A DNA stretch of 64,000 bases from Bigelowiella natans CCMP2755 (GCA_000320545.1 ADNK01002347.1:1-64000), one strand, 5' to 3'. Numbered from the stretch's first letter, positions 13,212 to 27,238 are shown. Notes: generated from the sequence alone by a model not told the origin. Made by a program: numbers and translations.

Positions 13212-15231
13212 TCATCGCAACTCATATCCAAGAGTTGCCAATTCATTCCTTAATCGATCTTGTATCTCATCCACCTCTGTATTTGTCAACGAACGTTCCA
13301 TAGACCTATATTCGATTCTGAAGCAGCTGCCTGATAACATTCAAGTTGTTCCCATTCGCGTCAGAAGCGACGTCATTGACATATCATTGAAAAGAAAATT
13401 GTAAAGAAATTTACTAACTTGTTTTTCCAGTCTTTGGATGCGTGAATCTATCAATTAAAGTGACTTTCTCCGCTAAATCTCCAGCATTATCTCTAACATA
13501 AGCACAGAGATCGTTCTCATGAAATCCCGCTGGCTCCTAATTTATTGCAGCGAGTTTTTACCAAGTTTCATTTTTAAGAACACAAATAATTGTTGGCATA
13601 CCCAGAAAGATATATCTTTGTAACAAAGAGGATACTTGCTAAACTCTTTAAACTTTATTATCTTGTTTTCCGAGAACTGAAAAAGATAATATTGGTGCGA
13701 GTGAGGAATTTCAGAAATAATTTCAAATGTTATTTTTAATATTATCTTACTTGCTCCAAGAACCGTGTATCTTCGCTCCAGAACAAGCGTATATCAGGGA
13801 TTTGAAATAAGGCCATCGCCTAACATTTATTACAGATATTTTGCATTCTCCAGGTAGGAAGGAAGTAATTCTTTACCAGCCGTTCTAATCCTATACCGAA
13901 AGCCCAGCCTTTAAGGTGCCCGTTTCCAGTGTCTTCCAATATTTTGCTCTGCAAATGTGAACGAGGGAGTTTCAGATATGTATGATGCGAGACTGTTTAT
14001 TATTCACCTGAATTTGTCCACATCCTAAGACTTCCAGCCAATCTCCCTGAAAATAAACTTCTAGCTCCAGTGAAGGATCTGTAAATGGGAAATATGCATC
14101 CACCCATCTAGTTTCTGCCGTACCGAACAGCTCTAAAACGAGGCCTTCGAGAGTATCTTTCAAATCAGAGACTACTAATTCGCTGTCAATATTTGGGTCC
14201 TCGAATACATAAACACCCTAGTGGAAAAGAAATATATTAGGCACGCAACCGCTTTAATATATTCATCTTCTTAAATTAACCTCCATTTGATGGAACACAG
14301 GGTAATGACTTGAGTCGATCTCGTCTCGCCTTAAAACATAATTCTTAGCTATGTTGACACATTCACGGGAGGTGCGTGGCACCTGTAACAATCCCCAGTA
14401 GCCAAGAATGCACGATTTCCAGATTTCATCAACTCTGATTACACAATGAATTCGCTAAAATTGGCAACAGTAATAGGCAGAGAAAATAGAGAGAACCTTG
14501 CTGATGAGCACTGGTATGGGTCCTAAGAACTGTATTTTCATCCTAATGGTGCAAAGTTTAGCAAATTTACGTCTATCAATGTTGAGGTAATTATTACCAA
14601 GTAAAATGTATCGGATTTGGAGCGACTGATATGATCTTTTGGAACTAGGAGCTCATCAAAGCACCTGAATCAAAGATTGGCATTTTAAAAAAGCAAACAA
14701 AATTTCACTTTTCAAGTTACTTACTGTATTGTGGATACGTATGGATCCAAGTTATCATAGTATTTGAATAGCGTTTCTCCAGATTTGGTCTGAAATCTCT
14801 TCGAGAAGTAGCCTTCCACCATACATTTGACAATGTTTAACGGATGCAGCTGTTTGCGGTGCAACCCACGTCCAATCTGAGAGGAGACCACGGTCATGGT
14901 TGATACTTAGCATTCCCGAGTTTTGTTACCACCTTTTCTCGAATCCCTTCAGTGATGTTGCTTTCGAATGCCCGCAATGGCGGCGAGGATGAATACACTA
15001 ATAAAAATTTGCATTAGCCCCCCTACTTTCTTTCATTCACTACAAGTAGGATAAGTTACCTCTGGCCAGGCAATGCGATAGAAGCCCTCGATAATGCTTA
15101 CAATCGAGATTCGTCTTCCTCACCATCTTATTCGCAACGGCATTAATCATCTTGTGCAGGGTTGGACCTTGCGACGGCGACGACCAGGCGCAGCGACGGG
15201 GACAGATTACGTGTAGCAGAGCGCTTCGCAA
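13212..15231 (-). CDS. FARS2: Phenylalanyl-tRNA synthetase, monomeric organellar type
   Basis: Charges tRNA-Phe in mitochondria or plastids. Minus-strand exons (genomic spans): 15060-15231+, 14933-14997, 14725-14876 ([13 protein letters not shown]), 14598-14664 ([11 protein letters not shown]), 14497-14542 ([10 protein letters not shown]), 14281-14432 ([17 protein letters not shown]), 14008-14217 ([29 protein letters not shown]), 13877-13948 ([11 protein letters not shown]), 13751-13819 ([17 protein letters not shown]), 13602-13676 ([13 protein letters not shown]), 13419-13536 ([14 protein letters not shown]) and 13212-13330 ([15 protein letters not shown]). All phases close. The class II motifs ([22 protein letters not shown]) and the C-terminal anticodon-binding FDX-ACB domain are intact. 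Introns are only about 52-120 bases. The start is not resolved: no ATG heads the first frame at 15231, so a 5' exon is probably missing. About 13 residues seem inserted before YVLRRDEID. Confidence 0.95.
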
Positions 15232-16324
15232 CTTCTCTGTACAACTATCTGTATAATATTTTCGTATAATATTTTAGGATATTATCGGGGAATAATTATT
15301 TTCTTCCTTTACTTCGAGCAGCACCTTCCCTTGCCATCCCACATGCCCGGTAGAACTAATTTTACGATGTGCATGGGGTCATAAGATACACTCACAGAAA
15401 TAATCAGGCAACAATAAAGGCAACAACAAAACTACAACAATAAGGCAACAACACAACAAACAGCAACGAACAACAACTGTGTGCTCGCATCCTTTTTTCG
15501 GGAAGAGAATCTAATGGAAATACATGATGTTCTTCCGATACGACAGCTTCTTTGACACTAGCTACATGTATCAGGAAAGGAAAGTAAATATCGCGGAAAT
15601 AATTGTACGATTAGCTACCGGAGGAAAGAGCGGAATTCTAATTTACGTCAACGAATGAATGATGACGCAACTTTCGTTTTTCGTGGATTTTGATGGCTTA
15701 AATGTATCAAAATTAAGATCCAGTGTTATCCAAAAATATGTAGTTTGTATATGGGAAATATGAGATGACAATGTACATCATCGTCTTCTGAAGAGCAAAA
15801 TCTGTTTTTGACCTCACAGCATGAAAGCTTTTTATTAGGTTTGAGGATGAAATATCCGAAAATGAATAATGAGGGCAAAAGTGGCCCCGGTCGAAACGTA
15901 TCCTTATACCTTGTCGTATTTGTGTAATTTCCTCGGATTTGAGGCTTTTTATGAGATTCTTTGATGTCGGCTTATGTCTGAAAAGGAGAGACTTCGATGA
16001 TTGTGCCCAGGCCAACTGGGGAGCCTTCACCTAAACCTTTATGTTGAAGTAATCATTGCATACAAGCAAGGCAGGTTGGAAACTATAATGAAATGCATCT
16101 AAGTATCTTCGATTGAGCAAGATCCAGTTGGGCGGAAAGTATTTGGGGTCCTCATTTGTGTTCGAGCAACAGTGTGAGATGCTCGTGTAATATGTATTCT
16201 TCAATTTGAGCACTTCTTTTGTCATATATTCGTAATATAGGCGCTGCTGCCTCTCCTCACCACCCAAAGCTAGTTCTTTTAATTACACGCGGCGACTTAA
16301 CGAGAGTGCAAAAGAAAGGAAGAA
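15232..16324. other. Divergent spacer with weak minus-strand frames
   Basis: This holds the shared 5' flank of the tRNA synthetase (-) and DENN (+) genes. Minus-strand frames at 16031-16267 (78 codons, KYFPPNWILLNRRY) and 15713-16030 (105 codons) are adjacent and out of frame. A donor/acceptor pair near 16033 and 15976 could join them, but gives an immediate stop. I see no family match. They could be exons of an unrecognised small gene or chance frames. An AAC/CAA-rich low-complexity patch lies near 15412-15475. Confidence 0.3.
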
Positions 16325-19300
16325 ATGCACACCACGCTAGGGAAGAAAGCTAATTCTGCGACAAAAGGTCCTGTGTTTGTGTTGATAGATTATCGATCCG
16401 ATACCGCCTGACCAATCTTAATATTATTGTCCATTGGATATAGGTGACAATGAAGCTATCACAATAGTTGGCCGGGCAGCGAATCCTCTTAATAAGGAAA
16501 ATTGGGAAGATGACTTTGAGCTCCCAGAGTCGCTAAATATTAGTGAAGGCCCATATCTCAAAGCGTTGGGAAAGAACGAAGAAGTATGGGCTCCGGAGGA
16601 AAAAGAAGGTTCCTTTGGAGTTCCAGAATTTGGAGAAGAAGATCCATTGGCTGCTATGTCCGACGACGAAGAGAAAGGAGATGCAATTGGAGTTGAGTCT
16701 AGGGATTTTGACGACAGCGATTCAGAGGATTGGGATCAACAGGCTAAAGCAGAACGTGAGAAAGAGGAGAAAACAAAGAGGCATAGCAAAGAGGCTACCG
16801 AATACGATTTCTCTGGATTTGGCGACGACGATGAAGAAGAGGATTGGACTACCTTCGACGGGTTCCACGGCGAAGAACCCTCCAGCTCATTTGCGCATTT
16901 GGACATTCCTGATGAAGAAGCAGTAGACGAAAATGACATAAAACAATATAGTCTTATAATGAAATTGATGGCGGAGCAAGGCCAGGAGCGATATAATATA
17001 GTCACTTATCCTGAACCTCCGAGATTATACTCTGATAACTTGAAAGACAAAGTTGGTGCATATCAAGATGCGGAACTCATTGCATTTTTAGAGGGTTTGG
17101 GCAGGGATAGAGAGGAACAGAAACGAGATCTCAAGGAAGAGACTCCAAAGAGGAATGCATCAATATCGCAACGCATATCCACCTCTACAGACAAAAACAA
17201 ACTGAAGGATTCAAAGCAAAATAAGTATCTAAAGAAGTCTAGAAACTATTTAAGTCGTGACAGCTCTTTAAAGGAACGCGTCATGAAACTGTCGTTCGAA
17301 ATAGATGAGAATGACTCCTTGCCTGCAATTCTGACCAAGTGCTCTGAAGTGGTGGCTCTGCTTATGATAGAGAAACCTGAGCGAATCGCCGAAGTCGTCG
17401 GGGACTGCGGGAAATATCTAGAATCAAATCTATCGTCTCCTACGATCACAGTTTTCAAAGACCACACAATCAGCGCAAATTTGTTCTACAATTTGCTTCA
17501 CATAACAGCAACATATCACCAAATCCACCCGATTCATATCCGTACCGCTATAGTTTGTTTCCCTACTTTTGCACCTTTATTCAATCTCTTAAAATTTGAA
17601 TGTAAGGCCCACCATGATGGAAGTGTAGCCGATTTGTTACTACAGTCTTTCTGTCAGATTTATGCAAATCAGAAAGAAATTACTGATGAGTATGAAAAAA
17701 AGGTATCCCAGGAGAGTGTGGACGACTCTAAGGTTGTTCTGCACGTCAAGGGGAGGGACAATAATCCCGAAGCACAATCGTTCGAAAGTGTCATGCAGGG
17801 AGAATCAGAACCCGTCCTAGAAAAGAGCAGAAGCGGCACTAAACGTATGAAGGTTCGCGTAGCATACCAAGTCCAGGCTAGAGCACTATCAAGCTTGCAT
17901 CTATATTTGGATAATCGCTCTCCCATAGACTGGAAGAAATTATCACGAGCAGCGCAATATGATCCTCTCGACAACCCCAGTTTCGAATGGCTCATAAATG
18001 CATTTGATGGCATACCCCCGAAAGAATCCACGGACGATCAGTTCAAGCTCACATATGAGATTTGCGGCAGCGAAATTAAGAGGATGAAAATCTTGCAGGG
18101 CCTGTACAAAAATATCGACCCATTTGAGTCATTAGCAAAGGTATCACCCTCACGTAACTTATAGCTCATTTCATCGCGTTCAATGCTAATCCCTTCCTAT
18201 TCAACAATACGAAAAAAAATTAGGCTCAAGCGGCTTTTGCTCTCGCAAAGTATCTTTCTGAGGGGAGCCTTCAGGAATCCACAGGAGGTTTCCTCGGAAT
18301 GGAAACTCTTAGTCATACCCGGGGGAACTTCTCGCGTGTTGCGGAAAATATAGCTTTTGAGTGTGTCATCGTTTTGGACAGATTAGGTATGCAGGACAAA
18401 GCGTCTCTCCGATTCATCCAGTCTCCCATGGGAGTTAGCGCCCTTGTTTTATTTGGAGACATTTTAAACGCGAATTCCAAGTATCAGTACGCTGTTCATG
18501 CTTTTGAATCAGCAATCAATGTCTACAAAAATATGGAAGAGACCCGATACTCGAATATGATCAATACCTTATCAACATTGTGTGAAAAACACGACGATTG
18601 GGAAAGGGCTCTCAAATATCACAACAAGATTCTGGAAAAAGCTAAGATTGACGGCGATCTCAACATGTACGTCTATATTGTACAGCAGATTAGTAAGATC
18701 CATACCAAGGCAGGAGACTTCCTAACGGCAGTGAAGCATCTTCGTTCTGCGATTGAAATTCTTAACCAATGCATCAAAGAGAAGCAGGTTGATCTTTACA
18801 TGTTGTTTATGTTGTGTGTGAGTATGTTGAACTGAAAGAATAAATTATGGATGATGATCATGATGATGATAATGATATGCAACAACAGAGCGGGCCTGTG
18901 AAGCACCACCATCTCCGCGGGGTCAACAATGCATTAGATGTCCACAATCGACATCTTGCAAAGCTGCATGGACTAAATACGTCAAAGAAAATCGACTTTT
19001 TCCCGGAAGTTCATATGCAGGAAGTCAGGAACCAAAAAGTGAATCTTTACCTGCGACTTGCACAGCATTTCCTAGACGCAAAGCGCATAATAGAAGCGAT
19101 CGTCGTCTTAGAGTTTCTCCTGGACAAAGAGGGAAACCTTCCTAGAGGCAAAATATCTGTCGTACATCTTCTTCTTGCAACCGCGTACACCAAAAAGAGA
19201 CTCTACGGGTGTGCACGGGAGCTGATAGAACATATGCAAAGCATCGCGAGAGAGAAGAAGAACTCCTCACTCTTCAATATTCCTGGCTCTGAGGATGTAT

Positions 19301-22300
19301 GCTTCAACGCAGAGTTTACCCCCATACTCGGCGTCAGCCCTTCTGAAGTCGTCAAAACACGAGAATTTGCTGCACTCTGCGCGAAGAATAACTATTGTCT
19401 CGGGATCTTCCCCAACGCGCAGCTATGGACTCGGGTACGAATATCAAAGTCAAATCCAACCAGCCTCACTCTGGGCCAACGCGGGAATTTACACTATAGA
19501 ATGGGTAAGATCTTGCAGGGCATCATATTTCAAGAGCTGGCAACAGCAAACATGGGGGCCAACAGCATATCGGAAGAGATAACCGTGTTTCCCGACACCC
19601 GAGAGTGCATGAAGGAATTCGATCAGGCGTATACATTCTTCGAGAAGGTGGAGGATCAGGTTCACATCGCTAAAACCCTCGTTCGTATCGTAGAAACGTA
19701 TTTGCACGTTGCTTTCATTTCGGTTGCTCTGCTGGGACAAAAGATCGAAATCCTCGAGAAATGGCTTGAGACTGCCGGTTTTACCCCTGATGGTCTGGAT
19801 TCAAAAGACCCTAAAAAGGCGGTCAAAACCTGGGAACATTTTCTCTTCAAATTGGAGGGGCCTGCGTATGAATCCTTAGACGTTGGGCTGAAGACTTACC
19901 ACCCAGTTCTGTATCTGAAGGGCCTTATGAATGTGGCCGAGATACGATATCTGCAAGGAAATTATGAAGCTGCCTTGAAATTTTGGAGGGAATGCAAGAA
20001 TTCTCTCTTCACGGTGGCCATGAACTCTGAGAGATGCGTAATGGTCGATCGAGCAACGCCAGGAATGACTTCAAGCGTGCACTCAATTTTCGAACGACTT
20101 GTGAGGATGCTGATGTGCTTTCCGCCGGCTCTCATAAACATGAACTTGGTGCTGATAGATTCACACCATCTGCATATGATCGAGCTGTTTGCTGACGTCG
20201 AGCAATGCTCTCCCATGCGTCTTTGGCATGGAGAGAAGAAATCTGAAGAGCAGGAGCAGCAAAACCAGGCAGCGGGAGGGTCTAATCAAACTGGACTGCG
20301 AAAGCAAAGGATGCTGCATATGAGGGGGATCCGAGATGATGTTGACATCTTCATGAACAATGACACTGAGGTGATGGTAGAGACGCGACGTTGGCTTCGT
20401 CAGCGGAAGACGCCGGAGCCCTTAACCCAGGAAAAGCACTGGCGTAAGCATCTATCTGCCTTCATGGGTGCTGTGGGATCGAGATCTATGTCAAAGTCGC
20501 TGCATCATGACTTGGCGGGATCGATGATGTACGATAACTATCTCGACCGCGACAGCTACAAAAAAGCGATTGAGTTGCGGGACAAGGTGTGCTCCCTGTT
20601 CTACCAGATCTCTCTCAATTTCTCGCAGGCCACTGCGGGGAGATTCACTCAAAAAGAGCTCATGGTGAAAAACCGTAGCGATTTGAACGCCATCGTTAAG
20701 AACATGGATCAGCTGCGAAGTTTGACTTACAATAAAAGCGGAAGGCCTGGAGGAGTAGCTTCAGCGTATTCCCCCCCTGTTCAAGGACGTAAAATTGGAG
20801 GTTCTGCTGCTGGGAAAAACCCTCCTGTGCCTCCTCCTCCTCCCCCAGCAGCAGGATCAGCAGCAGCACATAGTAGTTCACGTGTTGCGCCAGCAAGTAA
20901 CTTTCCAACCACTCGACGAGCATCGTCGGTATGGATGTCGGAATTTAGCAGAAACAGCAACTCCAGGGCGGGAGATCCTCTATGGTCAACGTTGAACTAC
21001 TGCATTCCCCTGGGAAATGTGATTGTTTTCTACTCTCCGCAATTAAGAGCAAAGAGCATTAGAATGGTGACGGCAGGGACACTCATGCAGGGCCAAAGTA
21101 ATGGACTTCGGATTGAACCGAAATTCCTATCGAGGGTCTTCCAAGACTTTATAGAATACCAAAATGAGCTGAGAGGCGGCACCGTTCTGGAAAGAGGGGA
21201 GGCCAAGTCAAGGCGGGGAGGTCTACACCAGAGAGAGACGGAAATACTCAAGTTTGCAAGGAAGTTGGGCATGCTAAGTGAAGGAAAGGTAGATATGAGC
21301 AGAGATTTCGGTTCAAAAAAGAAAGAAACTAGTAGAGATTTTCAACCGCTGCAGGAGGAAGACCCAAATGAAATGATTGACGAGGAAATGAAAGAGGACA
21401 TCCAGAGCAAGCATTTATCTGCAGCTCCACAAGCAATACTTGATTCGAGTAGCGGTGATTTGAAAGTGGGCGCGACGACGACCAAAGCAAACATTTCCAA
21501 CTCCGAAATGCGTGCTATAAGGCGGCGACTGCCCAGCTCTCAATTTCTCGCGGATTTAGATGATCAGGAGACAATGCCTGAGGAAGAATTACACCCTGAA
21601 ATCGATGAAATCCATCCAACTCCAAGCAAGAAAACTGCGAAACAAAAGCAAAAGGAGAAGAGGTCGCGAAATGATAGGGTTGGATCTTTGTATGACGTTC
21701 TTGATGAGTTGCAGGGAGTATCTAGCTCCAATGCAATCAAGGGACCTCCCGAGGAGGAACAGCAGCCAAAGATGGCCGTTGGCGCTCCAGACTCTGAAGA
21801 GGAAACTCCATCGAAGAAGCTCAAAGAGAAAAAGGTTGACTCTATAGAAACGGAGAGTTCATCGGAGTATCGTAAGCGGACCTCATCGGAAATTACGCTT
21901 GCGAAGCTTGAGTTGGACATTTCTTTTGAGCAGAAGGAAGCGAATAGTCATGGAGAAAGGAGAACTTCTGTCTTGGAGATCTTCAGCAACAGAGACAAGC
22001 TCGTCACAGCGAAAAGCACCTCCGCTAGAAGATGGAATGGAGTAACTTTCATGGTCAACTGCACAGATGAAAAACAGACATTGTGGTTCGTCGTGCGACG
22101 TGGCTCAAGGGACTGCGATTTCTTCGGATCTGTGCATATTCCCCTGCACGATCTTGTGAAAGCAAAATCGGACTTCAAGCTCGATCTTGAAGACAAAAGC
22201 AACCTCCACTCGCAACCCGACCTTCTCAACACAGTCCCAAAAGTCGGAGAAATAACCTTTCATCGAATTGAATGCGGTCCGAAGGGTAAATTCCGTGATG

Positions 22301-23784
22301 AAAATATAGAAGAGTCGCTTACGTTTCCGGATATGAAGGAGGATAGTGACACAGATTCTCAACAAGCCATAATTGAGAAGCTTCTTCCGCCATCCTTTGA
22401 CATCATGCTGATAAAGGAACTTCTAGCTGCTTTGGATAGGCAGAACATTCTAGCTCTTCTCTCTGGAATGTTCAACGAATGCCAAATAATCCTCACATCT
22501 CAGAACAACTTCCGCTTGAAGGCTGCCATAAATTGTCTGCTTCGGCTAATGTACCCTTTCCACTGGCAGCACACTCTCGTGCCGTTGCTTCCACGTTCGT
22601 GTGTTGGCATGCTCAGTCTGAAATCGCCATACATTATTGCTGTCAATCAGTTCGTTTTCCCGAGCTGCATCGACCTGATTCCCCCCAAAGCCATCGTAGC
22701 TTTCCTCGATCATAACCAGATACGTATTCGCCCTGGCACTTTCACCGCTTTCCCCCCCCAGATCAAGAATCGACTATCGACAGCCATCCAGCAATTTCGC
22801 GTTATGTTATTCCGTAGTTTAGTGACTAATAAAGATCCATATGCCGAAGGAGCAGATAAGAAGCTGATGAGAAGTGGCAGCTTTACCACCAAAGCGACTG
22901 GTTCTCAACGATCTGGGGGAGATATTCAAGTTAAAATAACCGGCCCTACTGAAGAGCCAGCGTCTGTGAAATCCACAAGGTTAGCAACGGCAGTGGGCTC
23001 TACCAATTCATCGAGAAGATTTGGGTCTCCAGTGGCAAGGCCTGAAATGTCACTCCAGATTCTCAAACAGCACTTCCTTGATTGCTTCGTATCGCTGTTC
23101 TATAAATTCCGCTTAAATTGGACAGGCAATCCAAAGCAGCCTCTTGATGTGAGAGGGTTCCTCAGGCTCACAAAGCCAGAGTACCGTATGTTTGTCCGCC
23201 GCTTTGTCCGAACGAAGGTGTTTGGGAATTTCATTGAGTTACGAGCCAATCTCAGCATCGAGCAGCATAGCCCAAGCTATGTATTCGACGAAATGGTTTA
23301 CAGGAAGATTTACGATAAATATCTGAAGATCCGTAGCCTACAATCGGCCACTAAAACAGGCAAGATGCTATGTCAGAAAGGGAAGGGAAGATGGAAGATG
23401 CGATCCGTTGAAATCTTACAAAATCATCTGAATGTGTACAAGTATAACAAGAGAAAAGGTGCAAAATACACGCGTTTACTGAAGTCGGGTTGGTTTCAAA
23501 TTGACATCCACAAAGCCGTAGGCAACAATAATAACTATTTCTCATTCGAGCTAAGGAACGTGTGGGAAACTCAGAAGGATGATTCTACGTTGACCTTCAG
23601 AGTAACAAGTGAAAAGGAAAGGCAAGAATGGGTTAAAGCGATAAATGTTCGCATAATGGATAGCCATTTGAAACTCTCATACGAGTTTGTCGTGAATAAG
23701 CTCGGTCCTCGATTTGCTGGATCTAATGATGAGATGGTAGCTATCATGCCGAAACAGAAGCAGACCATTCCTAGGCCAGGATAA
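16325..23784 (+). CDS. Giant TPR / C2-like / DENN / PH protein (putative Rab GEF)
   Basis: DENN domains activate Rab GTPases on membranes. Four exons join in phase: 16325-16367 (ATG with MHTTLGKKANSATK), 16444-18140, 18224-18787 and 18889-23781, with introns of 76, 83 and 101 bases. The product is about 2399 residues. Order: an acidic N-terminus with a WEDDFELPE motif (about 35-43); a helical repeat region (about 290-430); TPR-like repeats (about 600-1100, e.g. YAVHAFESAINVYKNM, YAVHAF and AVKHLRSAIEI); a Pro-rich low-complexity linker; a C2-like segment (about 1817-1898, LWFVVRRGSRDCDFFGSVHI); a DENN module (about 1930-2225: MYPFHWQHTLVPLLP, IPPKAIVAFLDHNQI, and the dDENN-type MFVRRFVRTKVFGNF); and a C-terminal PH domain (about 2257-2362, ending in the PH-type Trp of RQEWVKAI). 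The upstream DENN part is hard to delimit. Rab GEF activity is inferred from the family. Confidence 0.87.
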
Positions 23785-24313
23785 TATAGAGCAACTACAT
23801 TAGAAATGTAAATGTTAACAATGAAATCCACCATTCAAAATTGTATAATTGAGTCCACACATGCGCTACATGCTGTAATAAAGACATACGTACACTGTTT
23901 CTATGACATCAAGCTAGCAAGGCATTGCGACGACAGTACATTGTTAAAATTGGCGTGTGTCTGCAGCATGATGAGGTGCGCACATGTAGGACTTACTGGC
24001 GTACCCCAATCGGTCTGGACACCCATCATTACAGCTTGCAGCTCGATGCTATGCTAGCTATGCGTCCATGATGGACGATGCACCATCTAGCTAGTGTACA
24101 CGTGCTAACGTGGGCTATGCACACTGTGGCGCGGCTACATCTAGACATGATGTTCTGGCTTCAAGTATGTATGTACTCTAGTACTCTACGATACTAATAA
24201 CTAGATCATTGCTTGCTCTGGCTCTGATTTTATGACTTTCTATCGCGTTCGACGCTCATAAACCAATTTTACCATCACAAATTATATTATATATTTATTT
24301 TAACTTTATTAAT
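23785..24313. other. Convergent spacer, TGCATG/CTAG-rich
   Basis: No gene seen. tgtaataaag at about 23875 may be a 3'-processing signal for the DENN gene. Short palindromes such as gctagct, tgcagc and ccatgatgg follow to about 24.15 kb. Confidence 0.45.
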
Positions 24314-25246
24314 TCATTCAAGTACATAGCCAAGCTCAAGCAGCAGTTCACGTGTAGCTGTACACTCTGATTCTGGGTAGTCGTCGGTCATATCAGAGTC
24401 ATCGAAGTCACGTCGAGTATCTTCGCAACATCTAATCACACAAATTTACAACAGCTTCAATTTAACAAGTTTGATACCAACTCTAACAATGTTATCACTA
24501 GGGTTGAATACTACTGCTTCAAGAGTTTGGGGGGGGAAAGATCCAGCATTCTACGTGCAGCTAATTCCGTTATAATAGTTGAAATATTTTCCGAGAACGT
24601 TGGGAGCAACAGATACTTAACCTAAAAATTCACAAAAAAACACAAATATTTTTGAACATGTTTGAAATTGATTGTGGAATCCAGACTAAAAGATTTCTAG
24701 AGTTTAAAGTGTAGAGTAACATTTTCTTCCCAGATTCTATCTCTGCAGCTGTCATGGAGCATACGCAAAGCTTTGTGATCAGCAAACCGCGCAGCAATGT
24801 GGCCTACGCAATTATAATCAAGTAGATATCAGACAACTGCAGATCCTATATGATCAAACAAGCGAAATTATGGAAGAAGATGAATAAACCTGGCGTTCGT
24901 CCCATCAGATCCCTAGCGTCAAGATCAGCCTTTGCATCAATGAGCAATTTAATTGTTTCTTGGTTTCCACCACTATATCTGCATGCGAAATGCAGCGGAG
25001 TCCAGGCATTTTTATGTGCGTGCCCGCTGAGATAGCTGAACCTTTGAGTATTGCAAGAATGACTGGGAGGTTTTGGAAGTTATTTATCAAAGGCAGCAAC
25101 CATTTGAGGTTATCTGGTTGTCGAGCATTGACTTGGGCCTTTTTCTCGAGTAAACGTTTAACTTCTTTTGCGTTGTGTTGAAACGAAGGTTGGAATAACT
25201 CCCCTCCATACTGATTCTTCGCCTTCTTCGACGCCTCAGAACCCAT
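24314..25246 (-). CDS. Ankyrin-repeat protein
   Basis: Minus-strand exons: 25101-25246 (MGSEASKKAKNQ, then NAKEVKRLLEKKAQVNAR), 24890-25041 (KNAWTPLHFACRYSGG, IKLLIDAKADLDARD), one near 24.72-24.81 kb (GHIAARFADHKALRML), one near 24.53-24.62 kb (KYLLLPTFSENISTII) and a C-terminal exon ending at the stop 24314-24316 (acidic DFDDSDMTDDYPE, then ELLLELGYVLE). The first two junctions close in phase, and the WTPLHFAC and ADLDARD signatures are typical of ankyrin repeats. About three repeats are visible. No catalytic domain is attached, so a protein-binding role is likely. The last junctions are less certain. Confidence 0.75.
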
Positions 25247-25648
25247 CCCAGTTATTCCAAACTAGAGAAGTTGTACCTCGTTCTGTCGAAGGGGAGAGAA
25301 AATTCGAAGCACCTTCAGCAAGTGAGAGATGCCATGTGTTCGAAGAATAAAGAGTGTTTCTTTACTGCGACAACGAAATATCATTGACGCAGACTTCGTG
25401 TTTTTTTGACGGCAAAAACAGTCTTCCTATTCATTCTGCGACAAAGATAAACCATTGTCGTAAACACAGAAAACAACACTTCTGCCTCTCCTCCGAAAGA
25501 TGAACGATCCGCAACGAGCAACGTCAACGGATCAAAAAATCAAAATCCATCTCCCCACGCGTCCTTCATATAAAAGAAATAAAAATCAAAGTAGGGCAGC
25601 CATACAGTCTATTGGCTTGCTCGTTCGCTTTAGAACCAAAAGTTTCGT
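25247..25648. other. Divergent spacer between ankyrin (-) and PhoD-like (+) genes
   Basis: No convincing gene. It should contain both promoters; no specific element is recognised. Confidence 0.5.
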
Positions 25649-26853
25649 ATGCTGTCGTGGGCAGATCTAGGGCCGCTGTCAGGATGCGTTGCGATCATCG
25701 CAATGCTGGTGTACCAGTGGCCAGGGGACATTCCATTCTTGAAGCCGCCGCGAATGAAGAAGACACAACAACACATACTAGGATTCGGTGGCTGTTTGCA
25801 CCATGACTTCCATCCTTGGGAGATTTTTGACGCGGTACTAAAAGAATGAAATTCCTGGTTTGATTGCTTTTTGATTAGATGTCCCATCAGGTGGCGGCAG
25901 CGAAAGTTGACAAATTCATCTTCATGGGTAAACATGACGAAGCTAATATTTCAATCGGAAAGAAAAATGAATAGAATTATATTCTATAGTTTTTCGTGTT
26001 CGGGAAACTATCTTTTCAGCTATGACTGTTTCGTTGTCAGGTGATTTTATCTATGCTGACTGGCCAGACTCTTCGAGGGGGTTGGAGGACCTCACAAAAC
26101 TGTCTGAAAACGGTGCAGAAAAGTGATATTTTAATCTTTCATGAAGATAAGGACTAAGATCATAGTGTGGATGATTGGCCATTATTGTAACCGTTTTACA
26201 AATGATCGGATCTTGAGTTACTTTAACAACATGAAGCATTTAGTGATGATCTTGCTTGATTGACATGGTTAGCATAGATCTCATAATATCTCTCCACTTC
26301 TATTGTATTACGCATAGAGTACAAGCACCGACTGAACGGACTGTACGAGGGAGCTCTCAACGACCAAAAGCTTTTACCTCTGCTTCGAAGCGAGAAAATG
26401 TCATCATCGTCGTCTTCGTCGCCATTATTCTCGCCTGTTCCCTAATATATATATGTCGTTGCGACCTTCCCTTTGAGGATATGATTATTATATTCATCTA
26501 ACGTGCTAACAACAATAAACACAGCTATTTCATGTGGAACGATCATGAAATATTCGACAACTATGATCAAGGGCCTGATACTATGCACTATAAGGTGTTG
26601 TTCCAACAACTAGTTTTGATGGCAGACACAATTGTATGATAAACAAGCTCTAAGAACACACGCACATTAAAGTCACACAAAAAGGAACTGATCCATTTTT
26701 GTGTTGGATGTTGAATATACATTTGCATGGTTATCGAGTAGATTGCCAAAGATGCTTTTCAATCCCACTTAACATCCAAACATAACCCATCTCCTGTTGA
26801 CGATGGTAGGTGCAAGCAACAATCAATGAAAGACAACAGTATCATAAGATTTG

Positions 26854-26905
<52 letters not shown>

Positions 26906-27202
26906 GGGGGCGGAAGAGCATAGAAGTTGCGATGGGATCATCATGTAAATATGTGTCTTAAACATCAGGCGAGCTTTACTTTACATTCTCTAACAAGAAG
27001 TATGAATATGAGGTATTAGTGCATAACCCACACTTTCACTTTTGGATGTTTTTCATTAATCTTCTCGTGACTTTCTCTTCTGCCTTTCCCTGCTAAAAAC
27101 AGGTGTTTGTGCTAGATACAAGATCCTTTCGCTCTCCGATGGTAGTCGCTGATGACGATAACATAGAAGTTACTAATTATACTACAAGACTTCCCAGTCG
27201 TG

Positions 27203-27238
<36 letters not shown>

